From Rhizobium sp. NXC24 (lineage in GTDB: Bacteria; Pseudomonadota; Alphaproteobacteria; Rhizobiales; Rhizobiaceae), in the NCBI RefSeq assembly GCF_002944315.1, contig NZ_CP024311.1, positions 968,501 to 1,032,500 on the forward strand: a stretch of 64,000 nt of DNA, read 5' to 3'. Under the pieces are notes generated by a model. It saw nothing but the letters and a program-made list of their open reading frames with translations. It was not told the origin of the DNA and did no database searches. The position numbers and the translations under genes were made by a program. This document shows positions 17,974 through 28,670 of this stretch, piece by piece; positions within the stretch are counted from its first letter, which is position 1; the number at the start of each line of letters is the position of its first letter.

Positions 17974-19290
17974 ATGTCTGGATTTGATGGCGGTATTTTC
18001 GATTTCCTCGGAATACTCGCCGTATTGCTGCTCGTCGCTGCGAATGGTTTCTTCGTTGCGGCCGAATTTTCGCTTGTCTCCGTTCGGCGCAGTCGTGTGG
18101 CCGAACTAGTCTCCGAGGGGCGGATGAACGCGACCGCCTTGCAAAGGGCAGTCGACAATCTCGACGCCAATCTCGCGGCCACTCAGCTCGGCATCACCAT
18201 ATCTTCGCTCGCTCTCGGTTGGGTGGGCGAACCGGCGCTTGCGCACCTCCTGGAGCCTCTTCTCGATTTTCTGCCTGGCTCCTGGGCTGCTGCCGGATCG
18301 CATGCCGTGGCTGTCGTGATTTCCTTCATCATCATTACGGCCCTGCACATCGTCCTTGGCGAACTTGCGCCGAAGAGCCTGGCATTGCAGCGCAGCGAAG
18401 GCACCGCCCTCGGCGTGGTGCGGCCGCTGGGCCTGTTTCTGTTCTTGCTCCGCCCGGCGATCTTGGTGTTGAACGGTCTCGGCAATATGGTTTTGCGCCT
18501 CTTTGGCCTGCGGCCGGGCGCCGGTGAAGGCTCGCTGCATTCGCCTGCGGAAATCAAAATGCTGGTCGCCGAAAGCCAGGAAGCAGGCCTGTTGGAACAG
18601 GCGCAGCAGGAATTGGTCGAACGCGTCTTCAACATCGGCGACCGCGATGTCTCCGATATCATGACGCCGAGGTTGGAGGTCGATTGGATCGATGCCGAGG
18701 ACTCGCCAGAGGAGATGCTGAAGGCTATTCGCGAAAGCCGTTTCGACCAACTTCTCGTCGGTCGCGGGACGATCGACGAACCGATCGGCATGATCCTGAA
18801 GAAGGATCTTCTCGACCAACTCCTCAACGGCCAATCGCTCGATCCGATAGCGGTTATGCGGCAGCCTCTTATCGTTCATGAAGCAACTGCCGTTTTCAAG
18901 GTTCTCGAGAGCTTCAAGCGCGCGCCTGTCCGTCTCGCCATGGTCATCGATGAATATGGTAGCCTGGAGGGCATCGTCACGCAGACCGACCTGCTGGAAG
19001 CCATCGCCGGCGACTTGCCGGATATGGAGAACGAAGGACCGGATATCGTCGAGCGGGCCGACGGCTCCTTGCTGATCGAAGGCATGATGCCGGCCTATGA
19101 CGCTTTCCAGCGGCTCGGCCTGCGCGAGCGTTCCGAAGACAATTTCCACACCTTCGCGGGCTTCGCGCTCTACCAACTCGGTCATATCCCCGAGGTCGGC
19201 GAGAGCTTTACATTCGACGGCTGGCTCTTCGAAATCGTCGATTTGGACGGTATGCGGATCGACAAGATTCTGGCGCGGCGGGAGGTGTGA
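17974..19290 (+). CDS. CNNM/CorC-family membrane protein (hemolysin family)
   Basis: A 438-residue inner-membrane protein with three recognisable parts: an N-terminal DUF21/CNNM domain with about four hydrophobic segments (residues about 10-170), a CBS pair (about 215-340, IMTPRLEVDWIDAEDSPEEML and VMRQPLIVHEATAVFKVLESF ... VIDEYGSLEGIVTQTDLLEAI), and a C-terminal CorC_HlyC domain (about 355-435). Relatives take part in magnesium or cobalt homeostasis; the old hemolysin label (TlyC) does not imply toxicity. The ATG follows GGAAGGGAAGT. It appears monocistronic. Confidence 0.92.
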   Translation: MSGFDGGIFDFLGILAVLLLVAANGFFVAAEFSLVSVRRSRVAELVSEGRMNATALQRAVDNLDANLAATQLGITISSLALGWVGEPALAHLLEPLLDFLPGSWAAAGSHAVAVVISFIIITALHIVLGELAPKSLALQRSEGTALGVVRPLGLFLFLLRPAILVLNGLGNMVLRLFGLRPGAGEGSLHSPAEIKMLVAESQEAGLLEQAQQELVERVFNIGDRDVSDIMTPRLEVDWIDAEDSPEEMLKAIRESRFDQLLVGRGTIDEPIGMILKKDLLDQLLNGQSLDPIAVMRQPLIVHEATAVFKVLESFKRAPVRLAMVIDEYGSLEGIVTQTDLLEAIAGDLPDMENEGPDIVERADGSLLIEGMMPAYDAFQRLGLRERSEDNFHTFAGFALYQLGHIPEVGESFTFDGWLFEIVDLDGMRIDKILARREV

Positions 19291-19313
19291 GCCTAGTCGC
19301 CTGTTGGCGGTCT

Positions 19314-19646
19314 TTAGGTTGCGGTCGATGGCGGGTCGTTTGGCTTGCCTTTGAATGGTGCCACCTTGATGTCTCCCTCCCGCTTGCGGGCTTGAGCAAT
19401 GTCGTAGCTATTCTGCATCCGCATCAGCGTATCCATAGACACGCCAAATGCCTTCTCGATTCTGAGAGCCATTTCTGGCGATAGGTGGGCTCGTTCATTG
19501 AGAAGCGCGGACAAGGCCGGGCGCGTAACGCCCAGCGCCTTGGCTGCGTCGGTGACGGAAAGCTCAAGAGCTTCAATGATCTCGCTTTTGACGAACCCGC
19601 CCGGATGGGCTGGGTTTTTCATACGGATGCCCTGCAAAGCGTTCAT
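19314..19646 (-). CDS. higA: HigA-family antitoxin
   Basis: About 110 residues. The sequence MKNPAHPGGFVKSEIIEALELSVTDAAKALGVTRPALSALLNERAHLSPEMALRIEKAFGVS is the standard HigA XRE helix-turn-helix. ATG 19646 is preferred because AGGAG lies six bases upstream, whereas the in-frame ATG at 19652 abuts that site. The toxin gene precedes it by a few bases, the inverted order characteristic of higBA. The C-terminal tail is longer than usual but unremarkable. Gene name by family. Confidence 0.9.
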   Translation of the reverse strand: MNALQGIRMKNPAHPGGFVKSEIIEALELSVTDAAKALGVTRPALSALLNERAHLSPEMALRIEKAFGVSMDTLMRMQNSYDIAQARKREGDIKVAPFKGKPNDPPSTAT

Positions 19647-19655
19647 GGCCATCTC

Positions 19656-19925
19656 CTAGTGATAATCTTCATAATCGAGGTCGATGATCTCAATTTCTGT
19701 CCGGTCTATCCGAAACGTCAGTCGCCAGTTTTTCGTGACAAAGAGGCTCCAAGTGCCTTTGCGGTCGCCGGTGAGTAGATGGGCTTTCCAACTCGGCACC
19801 GTCCGCAATTCCTCCTCTTGTTCCATATCCTGGAGGAAGGAAATAATTCGCCGTAGTTTTGGCACGAGGGCCGGCTGCAAGCCGGAGGCATCATCCCCCT
19901 TATGAATCACGTTTCTGATCTTCAT
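19656..19925 (-). CDS. higB: HigB-type RelE-fold toxin
   Basis: About 89 residues starting MKIRNVIHKGDDASGL, the family's normal beginning. The conserved blocks SWKAHLLTGDRKGTWSLFVTKNWRLTFRI and IEIIDLDYEDYH are intact. HigB cuts mRNA on the ribosome. The frame can be opened nine codons earlier at ATG 19952, but this would place the start inside a likely operator at 19946-19966. The stop is nine bases from the HigA start. This module appears complete, unlike the RelE pair nearby. Confidence 0.88.
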   Translation of the reverse strand: MKIRNVIHKGDDASGLQPALVPKLRRIISFLQDMEQEEELRTVPSWKAHLLTGDRKGTWSLFVTKNWRLTFRIDRTEIEIIDLDYEDYH

Positions 19926-19945
19926 GATTTTAACTAGTTGGGCAC

Positions 19946-19966
19946 GCGTCATGCGTCAAGTGACGC
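19946..19966. promoter_or_regulatory. candidate HigA operator
   Basis: GCGTCA occurs at 19946-19951 and again at 19953-19958, and the second copy forms a perfect inverted repeat with TGACGC at 19961-19966 across a two-base centre. It lies 20-40 bases before the HigB start, as expected for an autoregulatory site. Confidence 0.5.
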
Positions 19967-20107
19967 TTTACACACCTGCTATATTGGACACGATTTTTAA
20001 CACTGCGATTTTATATTTATTGTGCAGCGCAACATTTCGCCGCATTTGTCGATTTTCATTTCCACCTCAATGAATTAAGTTCAACCTTAGGAGTTGGACG
20101 GGGGAAA

Positions 20108-22774
<2,667 letters not shown>

Positions 22775-22801
22775 GCTTTCGTCACGGGAGAGGCGAAACG
22801 A

Positions 22802-23068
22802 TCAATGCCAACGGCGATGATAATATCCCGGTCCGACCACGATGGACGGCCCCCAGAAGAAATCATCATTGCTTTCCATGAAAGCACGCTGATCCGCGCG
22901 CCGGCTCAGATCCTGATTCATCAGGCAATTGGCGAAATTCTCGGTGCCGCGGCGGAAGCCGTAGCTGCTGCATCTCGCTTCATCGGCCGCGCGAATCTCC
23001 TCTGCCGTCTGACAGGCCGACAGCACCGTAGCGATGACGATGAGGGAAAGTGCGGGAAAAATACGCAT
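22802..23068 (-). CDS. small putative lipoprotein
   Basis: An 88-residue protein whose first 19 residues (MRIFPALSLIVIATVLSAC) are a lipoprotein signal with lipobox LSAC. The mature part contains ARCSSYGFRRGTENFANCLMNQD, a pattern with two cysteines found in many short rhizobial envelope proteins, and a C-terminal YYHRRWH. ATG 23068 is used because it places the signal at the N-terminus. It converges on ppdK. Function is unknown. Confidence 0.8.
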   Translation of the reverse strand: MRIFPALSLIVIATVLSACQTAEEIRAADEARCSSYGFRRGTENFANCLMNQDLSRRADQRAFMESNDDFFWGPSIVVGPGYYHRRWH

Positions 23069-23190
23069 GACTCGATATCCTCGGCACAAATATGCACGCG
23101 GGAACTATAGTCTCCCTCAGTGGGGTGCGAAAGTCGTATTGCTGCCCGCTCATCACGAACGGTTGAATGGCATGCCAGGGTGTGAGTCGT

Positions 23191-23607
23191 TCAAGCGTCG
23201 TCACGCGGCCTTTGCGGCAGGCGTTGCAGCAGATCGACGAAGGCATCGGCGAAGCGGAGCAGGGGTTCGGTTTCCTCATCCGGCTGCAGCAGGCGGATTT
23301 CCGCATCGTCTTCGTCGAGCACTGCGAAGATGACGCGCATGGCCTCGCTATCCTCGGGAATCCGCAGGACCGCAATCCGGCGGCAATCCGATATCAATCC
23401 CGTGGCGGGGAGATCGAAGAGGAATTCGCCATGTGCAGCCCGGGCCGCATCGCGCACGGCTTCGCAAAAGGCCGCTTCGCCACCGGAAAAACCTTCGAGC
23501 GATAATTCCAGCTCCACAAGTTCGAGCGGCAGGGTAGGATCGGCAGCATTGGCGACCGTGCCGGCCGCCGCAGGCAACGGCTTGGCGGCGATGTCCGGCG
23601 ATTGCAT
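23191..23607 (-). CDS. conserved hypothetical protein
   Basis: About 138 residues, acidic, without signal peptide or membrane segment. After a low-complexity Ala/Pro-rich beginning the body reads LELVELELSLEGFSGGEAAFCEAVRDAARAAHGEFLFDLPATGLISDCRRIAVLRIPEDSEAMRVIFAVLDEDDAEIRLLQPDEE, alternating strands and helices as in a small globular domain. GAGGAG lies nine bases before ATG 23607; an earlier ATG at 23634 lacks a site. I recognise no family. Codon use matches the chromosome. Confidence 0.65.
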   Translation of the reverse strand: MQSPDIAAKPLPAAAGTVANAADPTLPLELVELELSLEGFSGGEAAFCEAVRDAARAAHGEFLFDLPATGLISDCRRIAVLRIPEDSEAMRVIFAVLDEDDAEIRLLQPDEETEPLLRFADAFVDLLQRLPQRPRDDA

Positions 23608-23849
23608 CGTTTCCATCTCCTCAAGTCCTTTCATGGCCTAAGTAAACCCCGAAAAGCATGGCTCTTTTTCAGAATTTAAGCAAGTACTCACATTTTGGGC
23701 CGACGGTCCGGGCAGCCGGCTTACGGTCGCGCGTTAATCATGCGTTCCGACATCCGATTTATTTTCGCCATTTCTTGTTCTAAACATGAGGTCGACCTTC
23801 GGAATTGGGTAGCATCCGCCTTCCGATCCGACGTGCCGACGAGTTCTTC

Positions 23850-24782
23850 ATGACCATTCGCTTCGACCGTCCCGTTTCGCATGCCGCGCGCGCCTCGCGC
23901 CTGATTGCGTCCTTTGCGCTGGTGCTGTGCGGGGTGATTTTGGTTGGCCATCGATTCGGGCCGCTGGAAACGCCCTATTTCGTCCTGCTGCTGCTGATTT
24001 CCGCCGGCTTTGCCGGGCTGGCGGTGCTGCTTGCCATCATCGGCCTGACGCAGCTCTGGCGGTTTGCTGCCATCGGGGGCGTTTCGGCTTTTAAGGCGCT
24101 GATCTACGCCGCTCTGCCGCTGGCGATCGTCGGCATCGGCGTGGAGCGTTATTGGACACGGCCAGCAATCTACGATGTCTCTACCGATCTCGTCGATGCG
24201 CCGGAATGGCTGGCGCCGCCGCAGGCCAAGCAGATCTGGCTGCCGCCGAGGCATTTTGTGACGCCGCAGGACCGCGAGGCCCAATATGCCGCCTATCCGG
24301 TGCTGACCGGGCGTCGCTACGAAGGCGCTGCCGACCGCGTGCTCGAGGCTGTGCGCAAGGTCGCGAAGGACAATCATATCACCATCGTCAAGGCCGAAGG
24401 CGCCGATGTTGTCGATCCGAACAGCCATGAAAAGCCGAAGCGCCCTGCACGCCGGCAGAACCAGAGCCAGACACCGGACGACAGCGCCGTCACCGACATG
24501 CCCGATGTCGTCCCCGTGCCGACGCCGCGGCCTTATCGCGACAGCGTGGCCGATCTGATCCGCCAGAATTCCGACGTCGTCCTGCAGGGCGAGACCCGCA
24601 CCCGCATTCTCGGCCTGAATTTCGATGTGCTGATCCGCCTGCGTGAAGAGGCGGAGACGACGCTGGTCGATGTGCGCGTTGCCTCGCGCTATGGCCAGGA
24701 CGATCTCGGCATCAGCGCCAACATAGCCGAAAGCTATCTGAAGGCGCTGGACGCTGAACTCCTGGGCATTGCCGGAAGCTGA
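23850..24782 (+). CDS. DUF1499 family membrane protein
   Basis: About 310 residues. Three hydrophobic segments occupy the N-terminal third (SRLIASFALVLCGVILVGH, YFVLLLLISAGFAGLAVLLAIIGL and FKALIYAALPLAIVGIGV), followed by a soluble DUF1499 domain with an insertion rich in Lys, Pro and Gln (around 190-215). The conserved blocks RYEGAADRVLEAVRKVA and TRTRILGLNFDVLIRLREEAETTLVDVRVASRYGQDDLG are clear. The start at 23850 begins MTIRFDRP. Function of the family is unknown; the soluble part should face the periplasm or cytoplasm near the membrane. Confidence 0.82.
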   Translation: MTIRFDRPVSHAARASRLIASFALVLCGVILVGHRFGPLETPYFVLLLLISAGFAGLAVLLAIIGLTQLWRFAAIGGVSAFKALIYAALPLAIVGIGVERYWTRPAIYDVSTDLVDAPEWLAPPQAKQIWLPPRHFVTPQDREAQYAAYPVLTGRRYEGAADRVLEAVRKVAKDNHITIVKAEGADVVDPNSHEKPKRPARRQNQSQTPDDSAVTDMPDVVPVPTPRPYRDSVADLIRQNSDVVLQGETRTRILGLNFDVLIRLREEAETTLVDVRVASRYGQDDLGISANIAESYLKALDAELLGIAGS

Positions 24783-24788
24783 AGCCGC

Positions 24789-25697
24789 TCAGGCCAGCCT
24801 ATAGGTCCCGAACAGCGCCGGCGGCCCGTCCGTTTCGACCTGACCTTTGCCGACGAGATCCTCCAGATGCGCCAGCACCGAGAGTGCAGCCGCGCCATGC
24901 AGGCGTGGGTCGGTTTCGCGATAAATGGCCTTCACCATGTCGGGGATCAGGCGGTCGCCGGCCCTGATCCGCTCCAATACGGCGCGTTCGCGCATGCGCC
25001 GATGGGTCCTGAGACCGCGCATGAAGGAGGCGGGTTCCTTCACCGACCCACCATGGCCGGGAAAGAAGAGGCGGTCGTCGCGGGCAAGCAGCCGGTCGAG
25101 CGACGCCATGTAATCGGCCATGGAACCATCCGGCGGCGCGACGATCGTCGTCGCCCAGGCCATGACATGATCGGCGGAAAAGACAATGCCGCTGCCTTCC
25201 AGCGCAAAGCAGGCGTGATTGGCCGTATGGCCGGGCGTCAGCAATGCGGTCAATTCCCAGCCGTCTCCGGAGACGCTTTCGCCGTCGCCAAGCGCAATAT
25301 CCGGCCGAAAATCCGTATCCGAGCTTTCGGCGAAGGGATTGACCTCGCCCTCATGCAGCGGCCGCGCGGCGCGGTGCGGCCCTTCGCCAACCGTCAACGC
25401 GCCCGTCGCCTCTTTCAGCCGCTTGGCAAGCGGCGAGTGGTCGCGGTGGGTATGGCTGACGAAAATATGCGTCACCTCGCGCCCCTTCAGCGCCGCCATC
25501 AGGGCCGCGAAATGCGCGTCATTCTCCGGGCCGGGGTCGATCACCGCCACGGACGAGCCGCCGACGATATAGCTGTTGGTGCCGTGAAAGGTGAAAGCGC
25601 TGGGATTGTTGACCGTCATCCGCTCCACGCCGGGCGCAATGGGCACCGCGCGGCCATAGGCTGGCTCAAAGGCAAGATCGAATTCGGGAACGCTCAT
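24789..25697 (-). CDS. metallo-beta-lactamase-fold hydrolase
   Basis: A 302-residue cytoplasmic protein of the glyoxalase II / LACTB2-type group. The zinc motif HTHRDH (in FVSHTHRDHSPLAKRL) is complete; further ligands occur in TPGHTANH and the downstream FSADHVMAW, and FFPGHGG completes the set. The C-terminal 60 residues form a winged-helix-like tail. Substrate may be a thioester, lactone or RNA-like ester and cannot be chosen. Its start overlaps the stop of the cupin gene by four bases, so the two form an operon. It converges on the DUF1499 gene. Confidence 0.88.
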   Translation of the reverse strand: MSVPEFDLAFEPAYGRAVPIAPGVERMTVNNPSAFTFHGTNSYIVGGSSVAVIDPGPENDAHFAALMAALKGREVTHIFVSHTHRDHSPLAKRLKEATGALTVGEGPHRAARPLHEGEVNPFAESSDTDFRPDIALGDGESVSGDGWELTALLTPGHTANHACFALEGSGIVFSADHVMAWATTIVAPPDGSMADYMASLDRLLARDDRLFFPGHGGSVKEPASFMRGLRTHRRMRERAVLERIRAGDRLIPDMVKAIYRETDPRLHGAAALSVLAHLEDLVGKGQVETDGPPALFGTYRLA

Positions 25698-25993
25698 CTC
25701 TTGTATTCAATTTCAATGAAGGACATCGGTTCGGACCCAGCATTGACCACATTATGCTCGACGCCGGCGTCACGCCGGTAGGCCGCGCCCTTGGCAAGAT
25801 CGACACGGCGGCTTTCGGCCCCTTCCTCGATCAGAAACTGGCAATCCGTCATCGGCACCACGACATAGCCGAGGCCATGGACATGATGGCCGGTATCGGC
25901 GCCCGGCTCGAAATCCCAGCGGATAATGCGCACCACGGCGTCGTCGACTAACACCGACGGGACGGCCGGAGGGCGGGCGCGAAACTGGCTCAT
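25694..25993 (-). CDS. cupin-domain protein
   Basis: A 99-residue single-domain cupin. WDFEPGADTGHHVHGLGYVVVPMTDCQFLIEEG is the first cupin motif with its metal-binding His residues, and RRDAGVEHNVVNAGSEPMSFIEIEYKR contains the second. ATG 25993 has AGGAGATCTG directly before it, fixing the start. It is first in a two-gene operon with the metallo-hydrolase, suggesting a shared small-molecule substrate. No known pathway can be named. Confidence 0.85.
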   Translation of the reverse strand: MSQFRARPPAVPSVLVDDAVVRIIRWDFEPGADTGHHVHGLGYVVVPMTDCQFLIEEGAESRRVDLAKGAAYRRDAGVEHNVVNAGSEPMSFIEIEYKR

Positions 25994-26152
25994 CAGATCT
26001 CCTAAAGTGGATTTTGGAACAGCAAGCCCTATCATAGCCCTGCCGAAAGCACACAGAAATATGCGTTCAGGCATAACTTAGTGATTGTGACCGGAAGCGA
26101 CCTTTGCTAATCAGACGCCGATTTGGCGCGAACAGTCGCCATGTCGCATTGT

Positions 26153-26227
26153 TGGGGCGTAGCCAAGCGGTAAGGCAGCGGTTTTTGGTACCGCCATCCC
26201 CTGGTTCGAATCCAGGCGCCCCAGCCA
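26153..26227 (+). tRNA. tRNA-Gln (anticodon TTG)
   Basis: A complete cloverleaf: acceptor TGGGGCG pairs with CGCCCCA, anticodon stem GCGGT / ACCGC encloses loop TTTTGGT giving anticodon TTG, and the T-arm CCTGG TTCGAAT CCAGG is canonical. Discriminator G is at 26224 and CCA is encoded at 26225-26227. Confidence 0.97.
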
Positions 26228-26353
26228 ACGCGATTTGTGAATAAAATCACGCGACAACGTAATGGAAAGTTCCGAAATCGAAACGCTTTTTCGGTCCATA
26301 ATTCCGTTCAGAGGCGGCTTTTAAGTATCTGATATCCGCATCCATTCGGTTGG

Positions 26354-27448
26354 CTATTTGTCCTTGCCCCCACCAACATCGACTTTGAACCACCCGCGTG
26401 TGTCCAATTTTATACTCATGCGGTCAATTAACTTGAACAGCAGGCCCTCACGCGGGCGGAATTTAACAGTTGCCCTCATTTCTTGACCGGCCTCAGTGAT
26501 TGTAAAACCCATTTCACCTTCAACTATCAGATTTCTATCATGTAGCTGGTCAACAATATTCCGAACGTCAGATGGACCCTTCACAATTTCCATTTTACCG
26601 ATGGGATGGCCAATTCGTTCGGATAGCTCAGCAACGTTCGCGAGGGTCTTTAGTTCGGCAATACCCCGATCGATGAGACCAAGAGCGGCGTGGTCGAGCG
26701 GGGGGAAGAAATATTGCGACAGTCCAAGCGAGCCAAGACGTTCCTTAATGTCGTCTTTCCTAATGTTGGTTGAAAATAAGTCCCAATCGCGTTGGTCCAG
26801 CTCAAAAAGTGGAACCGGGCACAGACCTCGGCCTCTATCAGCCGCTTGGCTGTCGACCTCAAGCATAGGTGCAAACGAAATCGTTTGATTGTTGCTTTCA
26901 TTCTTTACAAAGACGCGATTGAGATCAATCGCTGCCATCTGGCGGATAAAAAGAACTAACTGTTCGGATACACCTAATCCGGATATTATAGATCCACGCA
27001 AAACAGGCATAATAAACGAAGATACACCAGCTAAATCCAGTATTTTCTGAGCATTTGTTAATGTAGATCCAACATCATTACCTTGGGGCAGTGGATTGGC
27101 TTTTAGCGCATTAGTGAATGACTCTGCTGCGGTTTGGAATGCAGTCAGATCGAGTTCAGTTCCGCCGATGAGACCGGAAACGACACTCGCAATATGATAG
27201 GTGTCGAGGGTAACAGGTCGGGCAGTAAGAACGTTATACTCGGGATTTGCTAGGGCCATATCGCTATGGACGAGCGCCGCGAGCTTGGGATCCATTTCCT
27301 TAGAGATCAGCAACAGCCGTTTGCGGTTTTCATCGATGCCAACTGTGAAAAATTCGTGCTCTAGTCCAGAGCGACCGTCCAAACGCGCTTTGGAGGCTAC
27401 CTCAAAATCTAGTGCTTCGGCAAAAGCACGCCAGAAGTGATACTGCAT
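26354..27448 (-). CDS. orphan protein of unknown function, probably acquired
   Basis: A 364-residue protein with no signal peptide or membrane segment that I can place in no family. Residues about 1-75 (FWRAFAEALDFEVASKARLDGRSGLEHEFFTVGID ... KRLLLISKEMDPKLAALVHSDM) look like a small alpha+beta domain. The centre is helical, and the C-terminal 80 residues (DVRNIVDQLHDRNLIVEGEMGFTITEAGQEMRATVKFRPREGLLFKLIDRM) resemble a winged helix followed by a short helix. The gene is visibly AT-richer than its neighbours and stands alone just downstream of tRNA-Gln, a usual site for inserted genes. AAGGA lies before the ATG. A defence or stress role is possible but unproven. Confidence 0.75.
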   Translation of the reverse strand: MQYHFWRAFAEALDFEVASKARLDGRSGLEHEFFTVGIDENRKRLLLISKEMDPKLAALVHSDMALANPEYNVLTARPVTLDTYHIASVVSGLIGGTELDLTAFQTAAESFTNALKANPLPQGNDVGSTLTNAQKILDLAGVSSFIMPVLRGSIISGLGVSEQLVLFIRQMAAIDLNRVFVKNESNNQTISFAPMLEVDSQAADRGRGLCPVPLFELDQRDWDLFSTNIRKDDIKERLGSLGLSQYFFPPLDHAALGLIDRGIAELKTLANVAELSERIGHPIGKMEIVKGPSDVRNIVDQLHDRNLIVEGEMGFTITEAGQEMRATVKFRPREGLLFKLIDRMSIKLDTRGWFKVDVGGGKDK

Positions 27449-27785
27449 GCAATTTGGTCCTTGCCTGGTCCTAAATTCATTGATTCGTTTGCTCGCCAGA
27501 GTACCGCTTAATTTGTTTGCAAGCGATTCTTTAGCAGCCGCTCAAGAGCAACCAAATCGACCTAACGCGCTAAAAGAAGTGAGCCGCGGTCGGTCCTATT
27601 GTGGCGAAGCAGGTTCTGCGTGGTGATGCAGGCAGTAATGCCGATTTAAGCGCCTTGGCAGTCCCTCTTCGTGATCTCGCCGACAAGAATCGACCGCCCC
27701 GCCAAGCGCCGAGCACACCCCAAAACAAAAACAGGCGACTCTTTCGAGCCGCCTGCGATAGTTCGTCCCCGATAATCCGAGAAAC
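27449..27785. other. gene-poor stretch with a terminator
   Basis: These roughly 340 bases lie between the orphan gene's start and the 3' end of the lipoprotein gene. They contain the orphan gene's promoter region and, at 27721-27754, the lipoprotein gene's terminator. Short frames exist but none has a ribosome binding site or protein-like composition. I see no RNA gene. Confidence 0.5.
27721..27754 (-). terminator. rho-independent terminator of the lipoprotein gene
   Basis: Read on the minus strand, stem AGGCGGCTC / GAGTCGCCT (one mismatched pair), loop GAAA, is followed by GTTTTTGTTTTG. It lies about 30 bases after the stop codon of the gene at 27786-28184. Confidence 0.85.
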
Positions 27786-28184
27786 TCAGCTCGCCTTTTC
27801 CGGCGGCGCCAGCAGTTCGGCGCAATAGGAGGAGCCGTTGGTGCCGGGCTGGTCGCCGAGGATGTGGACCGAGCGGATGACATAGCTCTGGTTGGTGACG
27901 ATATCGGCTTTGCAGCTATAAAACCGCTTGCCGCCCTTCTTTTCGCCCTTCTTGCCGGCGACGGTGACCGTCTTGTAGCCGCCGCGCCACGTATAGACGC
28001 GGTTGCCGCCTTCGTCGCGATCGGAGAGCGGCGGGCCGTAGGAGGCGAAGAAGCGGCCGGCCGACTGGCCTTCCCAGCGGTCCTGAACCGGGTTGCTCGC
28101 AATCGACGGGAGCGCTGTGGTTGTAGTTGTGCAGCTTGCCAGGGCCAGCAACAGCCCCGCCGCGGTGATCATGCGGATATTCAT
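27786..28184 (-). CDS. putative lipoprotein
   Basis: A 132-residue protein beginning MNIRMITAAGLLLALASC, with lipobox LASC, followed by a Thr-run. The mature part has a SmpA/OmlA-like feel (QDRWEGQSAGRFFASYGPPLSDRDEGGNRVYTWRGGYKTVTV): a short helix and strands giving the pattern seen in outer-membrane assembly lipoproteins, then two later cysteines. It ends the chromosomal region before the prophage. Function is not known and the SmpA comparison is weak. Confidence 0.8.
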   Translation of the reverse strand: MNIRMITAAGLLLALASCTTTTTALPSIASNPVQDRWEGQSAGRFFASYGPPLSDRDEGGNRVYTWRGGYKTVTVAGKKGEKKGGKRFYSCKADIVTNQSYVIRSVHILGDQPGTNGSSYCAELLAPPEKAS

Positions 28185-28487
28185 CGTAACGTCCTTGAGC
28201 TTCTGTCTCGCATTCGGTTGCGCAAACGCCGCTGTCCCACGACATTTCCGCCTGTCCCGCTAAGGCTTTAGCGCCAAAGCCGGCAAAAGAAAATTCCAAT
28301 CCGCGTGTACAAGTGGGATTTTGCCAAATGTGTTGCGCCTTACGCACTTCGGCCGGTTCGACGCCCATTTTCCTGCCGATTTTCTGAGCAATTGCCTCTG
28401 TAATCTTTTCGTCAAAAATCGAATGGTTTTTTTGATTTTGGTGCTTGTGCATCAAAAATGGCTGGTCTATAGAAGCGCCGCTGGTCA

Positions 28488-28564
28488 CGGAGTGTAGCGC
28501 AGTCTGGTAGCGCACCACGTTCGGGACGTGGGGGTCGAGTGTTCGAATCACTCCACTCCGACCA
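28488..28564 (+). tRNA. tRNA-Pro (anticodon CGG)
   Basis: Acceptor CGGAGTG pairs with CACTCCG; D-arm GCGC ... GCGC, anticodon stem CCACG / CGTGG with loop TTCGGGA (anticodon CGG), and T-arm GAGTG TTCGAAT CACTC are complete. Discriminator A is 28561 and CCA is encoded. The phage integrase ends about 100 bases downstream, so the 3' part of this gene is the likely attachment site. Confidence 0.97.
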
Positions 28565-28568
28565 GCGA

Positions 28569-28591
28569 AAAGCCTTATAAATCAAGGCTTT
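28569..28591 (+). terminator. hairpin downstream of tRNA-Pro
   Basis: Perfect eight-base inverted repeat AAAGCCTT / AAGGCTTT with a seven-base loop begins five bases after the CCA. It could end the tRNA transcript or the leftward integrase transcript, though the T-run is short. If the attachment core includes it, it would be phage-borne. Confidence 0.45.
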
Positions 28592-28635
28592 CATCCCGAA
28601 CAAAGCTTCCTCCGCGAAAGCCATTTTCTAGATAA

Positions 28636-28669
28636 CGGACCGATTGCGGACCGTTTGAACAGCGGACCG
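28636..28669. repeat. three CGGACCG repeats between tRNA and integrase
   Basis: CGGACCG occurs at 28636-28642, 28647-28653 and 28663-28669, all in the same orientation, immediately before the integrase stop codon. Direct repeats at the attachment-site side of int are typical of arm-type integrase or excisionase binding sites. The assignment is inference. Confidence 0.5.
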
Positions 28670-28670
28670 G

